12,394 nucleotides of DNA from positions 1-12,394 of the forward strand of contig CAMAHO010000050.1 of the NCBI GenBank assembly GCA_945834545.1, in the 5' to 3' direction. This stretch comes from an uncultured Lachnospiraceae bacterium. Its GTDB lineage: Bacteria; Bacillota; Clostridia; Lachnospirales; Lachnospiraceae. The position numbers and the translations under genes were made by a program. Shown here in pieces: positions 1 through 5,652 of this stretch; position 1 is the first letter of the stretch, and the number at the start of each line of letters is the position of its first letter. Below the pieces are notes generated by a model. The model searched no databases, was not told where the DNA came from, and saw only the letters and a list, made by a program, of their open reading frames with translations.

Positions 1-80
1 GTCGAAATACCCTTAATCCCTTGCTCCTTTGCCATATCACGAAGCTCGGACATTGCCATTTTTTCAAACTCTTCTCTCAT
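1..80 (-). CDS. N-terminus of a Rho_N-domain protein, probably transcription termination factor Rho (partial)
   Basis: Only the first 26 codons are inside the window; the gene runs off the left edge. The ATG at 80-78 is preceded on the minus strand by AGGAGG (90-85) four bases upstream, a strong ribosome binding site. The translated start reads MREEFEKMAMSELRDMAKEQ and continues GIKGIS. A short acidic lead followed by a 'SELRDMAKEQGIKGIS' helix-turn pattern is what the Rho N-terminal (Rho_N) domain looks like, and clostridial Rho proteins begin this way. Rho is an RNA-dependent ATPase that terminates transcription. With so little sequence, another Rho_N- or SAP-domain protein cannot be excluded. 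It diverges from the malic enzyme gene. Confidence 0.5.
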   Translation of the reverse strand, partial: MREEFEKMAMSELRDMAKEQGIKGIS

Positions 81-175
81 GAGTCCTCCTATTTTGTCTA
101 TTCCTGCCATATAAAACTACAATAAAACGGGGGAAAAAATTGAAACCACCAGAAATGTGACTTCTCAGTCATGCT

Positions 176-189
176 TGTATTATAATACA
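176..189. promoter_or_regulatory. 14-bp perfect palindrome containing TATAAT on both strands
   Basis: TGTATTATAATACA is its own reverse complement and lies in the 239-bp gap between the two divergent genes. It supplies a consensus -10 hexamer on each strand (181-186 plus, 184-179 minus). No convincing -35 box sits 17 bases away on either side, the best plus-strand candidate being TGACTT at 158-163. It may be a shared promoter core, an operator, or simply AT-rich chance. The rest of the gap is AT-rich; a weak alternative plus-strand promoter is TTGCGA (226-231) with TATGCT (249-254). Confidence 0.3.
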
Positions 190-319
190 CATAATAACAA
201 ATAGGAAGTCCTAAATTGAAAAAACTTGCGAAGTACAACAAAATATTATATGCTATTGTTTAGTGTGTGAGAAAATACTTCACAAAAATCAACATAGATT
301 GCAGAAAAGAGGAAGGATT

Positions 320-1471
320 ATGACAAACGCTGAGAAAGCATTAAAGATGCACGAAGAATGGAACGGAAAATTAGAGATTACCGCGAAATCAGCGGTAAAT
401 AACGCTGAGGATTTGGCAATTGCCTACACCCCCGGTGTAGCCGAGCCCTGTAAGGTCATTGCCCAGGATGCAGAAGCAGCTTATAAGTATACTATGAAAG
501 CCAACACCGTTGCTGTGGTATCAGACGGCAGTGCTGTTTTAGGCTTAGGCAATATCGGCCCCTATGCCGCTATGCCGGTTATGGAAGGGAAGGCCGTTTT
601 ATTTAAGGAGTTTGGTGGTGTCAATGCAATCCCTATCTGTCTGGATACCCAGGACACCGAGGAAATTATCAAAGCAGTGACCTACCTGGCTCCCGGCTTT
701 GGCGGAATTAATCTGGAGGACATCAGTGCACCCAGATGCTTTGAAATTGAGGAACGACTGAAAGCCACTTTAAATATCCCTGTTTTCCATGATGACCAGC
801 ACGGAACCGCCATCGTAGTTCTGGCCGGTGTCATCAATGCGCTAAAGGTTGTGGGAAAGAAAAAGGAAGACTGCAGGGTGGTTGTAAACGGTGCCGGCAG
901 TGCAGGCGTTGCCATCACAAAGCTCCTGCTGACCTACGGTTTCCCCAATATCGTGATGTGCGACAAGGTGGGCATTGTGTCTAAGAACACCCCGGGGCTT
1001 AACTGGATGCAGGAAAAGATGGCGCAGGTGACGAACCTCGACAATATGACCGGCTCCCTGGCGGATGCTATGAAGGGTGCTGACATTTTTGTGGGCGTAT
1101 CAGCTCCCAATATCGTTACGCCTGAAATGGTTGCCTCTATGAACAAGGATGCTATTCTCTTTGCTATGGCTAATCCTGTTCCTGAAATCATGCCCGATGT
1201 AGCAAAGGCTGCCGGTGCGAAAGTTGTAGGAACCGGCCGAAGTGATTTCCCTAACCAGGTCAACAATGTGGTTGCTTTCCCCGGTATCTTTAAGGGAGCC
1301 CTGGAGGGCCGTGCAACGCAGATTACAGAGGAAATGAAGCTGGCTGCCGCTAATGCTATCGCTTCTCTGGTGCCCGATGAGGAATTAAACGAAAACCACA
1401 TCATGCCCGAGGCCTTTAACCCAAAGGTTGCGGAAGTGGTTGCCAATGCCGTAAAGAGTCATATTAAATAA
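320..1471 (+). CDS. Malic enzyme, short bacterial type (probably NAD-dependent)
   Basis: A 383-residue protein that oxidatively decarboxylates malate to pyruvate and CO2 with reduction of NAD(P)+, in the cytosol. The family signatures are present in order: YTPGVAEPCK with the catalytic Tyr36; GLGNIGP (75-81); the catalytic lysine region MEGKAVLFKEF (Lys91); NLEDISAP with Glu133-Asp134 and FHDDQHGTA with Asp158-Asp159, the metal ligands; a Rossmann loop GAGSAG (191-196); and ANPVPE (282-287). The length fits the short form without a phosphotransacetylase domain. An aspartate (Asp215) follows the second Rossmann strand, which favours NAD, but the cofactor is an inference. The ATG at 320 is chosen because GGAAGG ends four bases upstream; an in-frame GTG at 263 has no ribosome binding site. 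It is the first gene of a tight three-gene cluster. Confidence 0.93.
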   Translation: MTNAEKALKMHEEWNGKLEITAKSAVNNAEDLAIAYTPGVAEPCKVIAQDAEAAYKYTMKANTVAVVSDGSAVLGLGNIGPYAAMPVMEGKAVLFKEFGGVNAIPICLDTQDTEEIIKAVTYLAPGFGGINLEDISAPRCFEIEERLKATLNIPVFHDDQHGTAIVVLAGVINALKVVGKKKEDCRVVVNGAGSAGVAITKLLLTYGFPNIVMCDKVGIVSKNTPGLNWMQEKMAQVTNLDNMTGSLADAMKGADIFVGVSAPNIVTPEMVASMNKDAILFAMANPVPEIMPDVAKAAGAKVVGTGRSDFPNQVNNVVAFPGIFKGALEGRATQITEEMKLAAANAIASLVPDEELNENHIMPEAFNPKVAEVVANAVKSHIK

Positions 1472-1473
1472 CT

Positions 1474-2394
1474 ATGAACTACTATTCTCTAAGCAAGTAT
1501 TTACAGGAAACTTATCATACGAAACTTTATAAAATAGCCTTGAATGCCCATATGAGCTGTCCCAATCGGGATGGCTCTTTGGACCATAGAGGCTGTATTT
1601 TTTGCAGTGAAGGCGGCAGCGGTGATTTTGCCGTTCCGGTGGAGGAAGATTTTATCGAAAAGGGAACTGCTCTCTTTGGGAAGAAACCGGTGGGTTCCCT
1701 CTTTATCGGCTACTTTCAGGCCTACACCAATACCTATGCTCCTCTTGACTACCTGGAAAAGGTGTACCGCAGAGTATTGGAGCATCCACAAATTGTAGGC
1801 ATCTCCATCGCCACCAGGCCGGACTGTATTGGGGAGGAAGTCCTCTTGCTGTTAGAAAAACTGCGCAAGGAATATCCTCAAAAGTTTCTCTGGATTGAGC
1901 TGGGGCTCCAGACCATTCACGAAAAGACTGCAGCCTATATCCGTCGCGGGTATCCTTTGTCTGTTTTTGACACATGCGTACAGAAGCTTCACCAATTGGA
2001 ACTACCGGTGATTGTCCACTTGATTCTGGGCTTGCCCGGGGAATCCAGGGAGGATATTCTCGCTTCCGTACAGTATCTGAACCGGATAAAGCCCTTTGGC
2101 GTGAAGCTCCAGTTGTTACATTTTCTAAAGGGTACGGATTTAGGGGAGGAATACCTGGCAGGAAAGGTAAAAGCACTTTCCAAGGAAACCTATGTCACCT
2201 TATTGGTCGATTGTTTGGAACAGCTCCGCCCGGACATTGTAGTCCATCGATTGACTGGTGACGGTCCCAAGGACTTACTTCTGGCTCCCACCTGGAGCTT
2301 GGATAAAAAGGGTGTGCTGGGCGCCATCCAGAAAGAAATGAAAGAAAGAAACAGCTATCAGGGAAAGCTGTGGGAGAAAGAGATTTATGATTGA
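1474..2394 (+). CDS. TIGR01212/YhcC-type radical SAM protein
   Basis: A 306-residue member of the COG1242 radical SAM family, whose substrate is not established. Cysteines at 29, 41 and 44 lie in the family's characteristic segment beginning SCPNRDG and ending GCIFC. They have the wide C-x11-C-x2-C spacing of this group rather than the usual CxxxCxxC, and presumably hold a 4Fe-4S cluster for S-adenosylmethionine cleavage. Further family marks are FQAYTNTYAPL, ISIATRPDC, WIELGLQT and HLILGLPGE. The ATG lies two bases after the malic enzyme stop with no good ribosome binding site, so translation is probably coupled to the upstream gene. The 3' end overlaps the next gene by 8 bases. The family assignment is firm; the biochemical role is unknown. 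Confidence 0.9.
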   Translation: MNYYSLSKYLQETYHTKLYKIALNAHMSCPNRDGSLDHRGCIFCSEGGSGDFAVPVEEDFIEKGTALFGKKPVGSLFIGYFQAYTNTYAPLDYLEKVYRRVLEHPQIVGISIATRPDCIGEEVLLLLEKLRKEYPQKFLWIELGLQTIHEKTAAYIRRGYPLSVFDTCVQKLHQLELPVIVHLILGLPGESREDILASVQYLNRIKPFGVKLQLLHFLKGTDLGEEYLAGKVKALSKETYVTLLVDCLEQLRPDIVVHRLTGDGPKDLLLAPTWSLDKKGVLGAIQKEMKERNSYQGKLWEKEIYD

Positions 2395-2902
2395 AGACAC
2401 ATTCATGTTATATAAATTAATCGTTCTATATATGTTGGGAAGGGTTTCCTTTCCCTTGACCAACGCTCAGGTGTGCGACTTTATGCTGGAGCACAGCTAC
2501 ACCGACTACATGACCTTGCAGAAGGTGCTGGCTGAACTATCTGAGGCGAATCTTATTCTGACCTCCAAGCATCACAATCGCACCCAGCTCACTCTCACAA
2601 AGGAAGGCGCAGAAACCCTGCGCTTCTTTGACAACCGTATCGGCGAAGCCATCCGCCAGGATATCGACAACTTTTTAAAAGAAAAGGAATTCACGCTCCG
2701 CAATGAAGTCTCCATCCTGGCCGACTACTACAAATCCACCTCCGGCGAATATGAGGCCCGGCTGGTTGCCAAGGACAGGGACATCACCTTAATCGACATG
2801 ACGTTATCCGTTCCCACTCTGGATTTAGCCATTTCCGTCTGCGACAACTGGCAAGCTAAAAACCAGGAGGTGTACCAATTCATCACCTCCCGGTTGTTTT
2901 GA
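2387..2902 (+). CDS. DUF4364 family protein, winged-helix-like
   Basis: A 171-residue protein matching the DUF4364 pattern of Clostridia: an opening like IEDTFMLYKLIVLYML, then FPLTNAQVCDFMLE and LAELSEANLI. The N-terminal ~80 residues read like a winged-helix fold: a helix pair, then a strand-turn-strand 'HNRTQLTLTKEGAETLRFF' typical of a wing. The C-terminal half is mixed alpha/beta with no recognised motif. A DNA-binding role is an inference from fold appearance only. The start at 2387 keeps the conserved N-terminus; the in-frame ATG at 2405 would remove it. The gene overlaps the radical SAM gene by 8 bases and ends the cluster. Confidence 0.85.
   Translation: MIEDTFMLYKLIVLYMLGRVSFPLTNAQVCDFMLEHSYTDYMTLQKVLAELSEANLILTSKHHNRTQLTLTKEGAETLRFFDNRIGEAIRQDIDNFLKEKEFTLRNEVSILADYYKSTSGEYEARLVAKDRDITLIDMTLSVPTLDLAISVCDNWQAKNQEVYQFITSRLF
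2866..2900 (+). terminator. Candidate weak terminator overlapping the DUF4364 stop region
   Basis: GGAGGTG (2866-2872) and CACCTCC (2884-2890) form a perfect 7-bp stem with an 11-base loop inside the last codons of the DUF4364 gene. A weak T-rich stretch (CGGTTGTTTT) follows. The U-tract is poor and the position inside the coding sequence is unusual, so this is only a candidate. The downstream fold-back element could also end transcription. Confidence 0.25.
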
Positions 2903-2907
2903 TGTTG

Positions 2908-2934
2908 CATTAGGGACGGAGTTTTTTGCTGCTC
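2908..2934 (+). repeat. 27-bp dispersed repeat, copy 1
   Basis: The sequence starting CATTAGGGACGG and ending TTTGCTGCTC begins five bases after the DUF4364 stop codon. It recurs at the right window edge (12368-12394) with two mismatches in 27 bases. In both places it starts directly after the end of a transcription unit. Here the match can only be followed to the window edge of the other copy, so the full length of the family is unknown. Confidence 0.6.
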
Positions 2935-2946
2935 TGTGATGTTGGG

Positions 2947-3317
2947 GTGGTCCTGGGGACGTAAAAAACTGGCTCTTTTATTGTCCCCGGTGGTCCTACT
3001 TTGAGATACCTAAGCTAACAGAAGCCCGCTGTAGGTGCCTTTTCAACCACGCTACGAATGCTTGTTTTTCTAAATACTTTGATTTATACTTTGCAACCGT
3101 ACGAGACCGTTGCCCATTCGCCGTCCTGGCTCAGGGGCAACTGCGTTCGACATCGTGTCGAACGCTCTCTGTGTACGGACAAAGTATTAAGAAAAACGAA
3201 AGCATTCTTCGCTATCGGTTGGAAAAGGCACCTACAGCGGGCTTCTGTTAGCTTAGATGCTTGCGATGGACCACCGGGGACAATAAAAAAGCCAGTTTTT
3301 TACGTCCCCAGGACCAC
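2947..3317. mobile_element. Fold-back (long inverted repeat) element A, non-coding, 371 bp
   Basis: The outer arms (2947-2996 and 3268-3317) are near-perfect inverted copies of about 50 bp starting GTGGTCCTGGGGACGT. Inside them is a second, perfect 35-bp inverted pair (3010-3044 and 3222-3256). The pairing continues imperfectly inward over a further ~40 bases per side. The centre holds a perfect 10-bp hairpin, GCGTTCGACA-TCG-TGTCGAACGC (3143-3165), and a 7-bp stem (3109-3115 with 3135-3141). No transposase or convincing gene is present, so it is MITE- or REP/BIME-like and would need to be moved in trans. Its centre is in the opposite orientation to that of elements B and C. No clear target-site duplication is visible. 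Confidence 0.8.
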
Positions 3318-3323
3318 CACCAC

Positions 3324-4013
3324 CTAATCATATACCATCTCATCTACGGTCACAAAGGTATAGCCCTGTTTTAATAATTCGTCTACGATTTCCAACGCGG
3401 CGATCACAGAGGTGTCGAAATAGTCATGCATAAGGATAATGGAACCGTCCTTTACGCTGCGAAGCACCCTCTTTTTAATCTTAGCTACATCCTGCAAGCT
3501 CCAGTCCATAGAATCCACATTCCACAATACCGGAATGAGATTACATTCCTTTTCCAGCTTTTTATTCCAGGTGCCGTAAGGTGGGCGCACATATGCCGTC
3601 TCCTTGCCGGTCAGCTTCTCCAAAAGCTCCGAGGTTGCCGCAAGCTCATCCCTGAATTTCTTCTCGTTGGATTTCGTCAGACCAATATGACTGTAGGTAT
3701 GGTTTCCGACCAGATGCCCCTCCTCTGCCATTCTCTGTATTACCTCAGGATGTAAATCGGCGTGTTCGCCAGTCACAAAAAAGCTGACCTTTACACCCCG
3801 TTCCTGCAACCCGTCCAAAAGTGTCATTGTATAGGTCGGATGAGGACCGTCATCAAAGGTCAGCGCCACTATTTTCGTTTCCGCATAAGCATCTCCCTGA
3901 CAGGCCTTGCTTCTGCTAATCTCTCCCTGCACCAGCAGGAAAATTTCCAATAAAAGAAGGAGAACAAGCATCCCCCACACTTTGTCACTATTTTTCCTAA
4001 TTTTATGTACCAC
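3324..4013 (-). CDS. Membrane-anchored polysaccharide deacetylase (NodB domain), copy 1
   Basis: A carbohydrate esterase family 4 enzyme of 229 residues, probably removing N-acetyl groups from peptidoglycan or another cell-surface glycan. A basic N-terminus (HKIRKNSDK) is followed by a hydrophobic segment at about residues 12-29, a membrane anchor or signal that places the enzyme outside the membrane. NodB motifs are complete: TFDDGP (52-57) with two aspartates, metal-binding HTYSH (105-109), RPPYGTW (143-149), WNVDSMDW (164-171) and LMHD (194-197). An active metal-dependent fold is expected. A GTG at 4013 is preferred because AGGGG lies seven bases upstream; a longer reading from GTG at 4034 lacks a ribosome binding site. 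The stop is only six bases from the end of element A. A second copy follows at 4481. Confidence 0.9.
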   Translation of the reverse strand: MVHKIRKNSDKVWGMLVLLLLLEIFLLVQGEISRSKACQGDAYAETKIVALTFDDGPHPTYTMTLLDGLQERGVKVSFFVTGEHADLHPEVIQRMAEEGHLVGNHTYSHIGLTKSNEKKFRDELAATSELLEKLTGKETAYVRPPYGTWNKKLEKECNLIPVLWNVDSMDWSLQDVAKIKKRVLRSVKDGSIILMHDYFDTSVIAALEIVDELLKQGYTFVTVDEMVYD

Positions 4014-4092
4014 CCCATTACCCCTGTTATGCACGGTATCATTTTATTCTATGCAGGTAGAGCCTTGGGGATTCCGGTGGGGGTGGTCTTGT

Positions 4093-4474
4093 GTGGTCCT
4101 GGGGACGTAAAAAAGTGGATCTTTTATTGTCCCCGGTGGTCCCGTTCTGTTGTCAAGCGATGCCTGAGGCAGAAACAGCCCGCCATAGTTCCCTTTTCAA
4201 TCCGATAGCGAAGAATGCTTTTGTTTTTCTTAATGCTTTGTCCATACCCAGAGAGCGTTCGACACGATGTCGAACGCAGTTGCCCTTGAGCCAGGACGGC
4301 GAATGGGCAACGGTCTCGTACGATTGTAAAACCAAACATCAAAGCATTTAGAAAAACAAGCATTCGTAGCGTGGTTGAAAAGGAAACTATGGCGGGCTGC
4401 TACTGCCTCAGGCTTCGCAAGGATGGACCACCGGGGACAATAAAAAAGCCAGTTTTTTACGTCCCCAGGACCAC
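4093..4474. mobile_element. Fold-back element B, non-coding, 382 bp
   Basis: Outer inverted arms are 4093-4142 and 4425-4474, with a few mismatches near the AAAAAAGTGGAT segment. Inner arms are 4163-4200 and 4375-4412, pairing with 3 mismatches in 38; they resemble but are not the same as the inner arms of element A. The 10-bp hairpin GCGTTCGACA-CGA-TGTCGAACGC lies at 4255-4277 and, with its flanks, is the reverse complement of the element A centre. It is a recombinant: its body equals element C, while its right flank equals that of element A. It separates the two deacetylase copies. Confidence 0.8.
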
Positions 4475-4480
4475 CACCAC

Positions 4481-5170
4481 CTAATCATATACCATCTCAT
4501 CTACGGTCACAAAGGTATAGCCCTGTTTTAATAATTCGTCTACGATTTCCAACGCGGCGATCACAGAGGTGTCGAAATAGTCATGCATAAGGATAATGGA
4601 ACCGTCCTTTACGCTGCGAAGCACCCTCTTTTTAATCTTAGCTACATCCTGCAAGCTCCAGTCCATAGAATCCACATTCCACAATACCGGAATGAGATTA
4701 CATTCCTTTTCCAGCTTTTTATTCCAGGTGCCGTAAGGTGGGCGCACATATGCCGTCTCCTTGCCGGTCAGCTTCTCCAAAAGCTCCGAGGTTGCCGCAA
4801 GCTCATCCCTGAATTTCTTCTCGTTGGATTTCGTCAGACCAATATGACTGTAGGTATGGTTTCCGACCAGATGCCCCTCCTCTGCCATTCTCTGTATTAC
4901 CTCAGGATGTAAATCGGCGTGTTCGCCAGTCACAAAAAAGCTGACCTTTACACCCCGTTCCTGCAACCCGTCCAAAAGTGTCATTGTATAGGTCGGATGA
5001 GGACCGTCATCAAAGGTCAGCGCCACTATTTTCGTTTCCGCATAAGCATCTCCCTGACAGGCCTTGCTTCTGCTAATCTCTCCCTGCACCAGCAGGAAAA
5101 TTTCCAATAAAAGAAGGAGAACAAGCATCCCCCACACTTTGTCACTATTTTTCCTAATTTTATGTACCAC
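4481..5170 (-). CDS. Membrane-anchored polysaccharide deacetylase (NodB domain), copy 2
   Basis: This translates to the same protein as the gene at 3324-4013 and sits at the same distance from its flanking elements (6 bases downstream, 79 upstream), because it lies within the second unit of the tandem duplication. All NodB motifs are intact, so neither copy has begun to decay. Two complete copies could raise deacetylase dosage; whether both are expressed is unknown. I see no strong promoter in the 79 bases before the start; a TAAAAT lies about 30 bases upstream of the GTG without a matching -35 box. The GTG start at 5170 is chosen for the same reason as in copy 1; 5191 is the longer alternative. 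Confidence 0.9.
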   Translation of the reverse strand: MVHKIRKNSDKVWGMLVLLLLLEIFLLVQGEISRSKACQGDAYAETKIVALTFDDGPHPTYTMTLLDGLQERGVKVSFFVTGEHADLHPEVIQRMAEEGHLVGNHTYSHIGLTKSNEKKFRDELAATSELLEKLTGKETAYVRPPYGTWNKKLEKECNLIPVLWNVDSMDWSLQDVAKIKKRVLRSVKDGSIILMHDYFDTSVIAALEIVDELLKQGYTFVTVDEMVYD

Positions 5171-5249
5171 CCCATTACCCCTGTTATGCACGGTATCATT
5201 TTATTCTATGCAGGTAGAGCCTTGGGGATTCCGGTGGGGGTGGTCTTGT

Positions 5250-5631
5250 GTGGTCCTGGGGACGTAAAAAAGTGGATCTTTTATTGTCCCCGGTGGTCCC
5301 GTTCTGTTGTCAAGCGATGCCTGAGGCAGAAACAGCCCGCCATAGTTCCCTTTTCAATCCGATAGCGAAGAATGCTTTTGTTTTTCTTAATGCTTTGTCC
5401 ATACCCAGAGAGCGTTCGACACGATGTCGAACGCAGTTGCCCTTGAGCCAGGACGGCGAATGGGCAACGGTCTCGTACGATTGTAAAACCAAACATCAAA
5501 GCATTTAGAAAAACAAGCATTCGTAGCGTGGTTGAAAAGGAAACTATGGCGGGCTGCTACTGCCTCAGGCTTCGCAAGGATGGACCACCGGGGACAATAA
5601 AAAAGCCAGTTTTTTACGTCCCCAGGACCAC
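5250..5631. mobile_element. Fold-back element C, non-coding, 382 bp
   Basis: It matches element B over its whole length, with hairpin GCGTTCGACA-CGA-TGTCGAACGC at 5412-5434. The right flank is unique (ACAGAAACACC), so this is probably the original right-hand element before the duplication. The last ~50 bp also fold on themselves: GGGGAC and TAAAAAA pair with TTTTTTA and GTCCCC. Lying 21 bases past the rarA stop codon, this arm could act as a terminator for the minus-strand operon (inference). Confidence 0.8.
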
Positions 5632-5652
5632 ACAGAAACACCCAGGAACAAG

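Larger units (their letters stand above)
3265..5578. repeat. 1157-bp tandem duplication (two units)
   Basis: Unit 1 is 3265-4421 and unit 2 is 4422-5578; I found no difference between them. Each unit consists of the right arm of a fold-back element, one deacetylase gene, and most of the next element. A 53-bp sequence (3265-3317, 4422-4474, 5579-5631) occurs at both unit starts and once more after unit 2. The middle copy has the left flank of the third copy (CGCAAG) and the right flank of the first (CACCACC). This is exactly the chimera left by an unequal crossover between the first and third. The near-perfect identity implies a recent event. Confidence 0.92.

Noticed and set aside
263..319. 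GTG start giving a 19-residue extension of the malic enzyme
   Set aside because: No ribosome binding site precedes it, and the extra residues are not family-like; the ATG at 320 has GGAAGG in place.
934..1446. Long antisense frame of 170 codons opposite the malic enzyme gene
   Set aside because: It is low-complexity, alanine/serine/isoleucine-rich text produced by the codon use of the real gene on the other strand.
3058..3327. Open frame of 89 codons in element A, with a partly matching frame on the minus strand of elements B and C (sharing YETVAHSPSWL and KAFFAIG)
   Set aside because: In the shared segment I counted mostly amino-acid-changing differences (for example TGT/GGT, ACG/ATG, GTA/GCA, AGG/AAG) and only about one silent one. 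There is no good ribosome binding site, and the frame runs into the outer arm. The conservation fits the nucleotide structure, not a protein.
2947..5631. CRISPR array as an explanation of the repeats
   Set aside because: There are only three copies of several hundred bases, with inverted-repeat structure and genes between them; no short regularly spaced repeats and no cas genes are present.
2947..5631. Classical insertion sequence
   Set aside because: The terminal inverted repeats are suggestive, but no transposase frame or clear target-site duplication was found; the elements are left as non-autonomous.
5387..5641. 84-codon minus-strand frame across element C
   Set aside because: It starts inside the element arm, has no known motif, and lies in a different frame from the other element frames.
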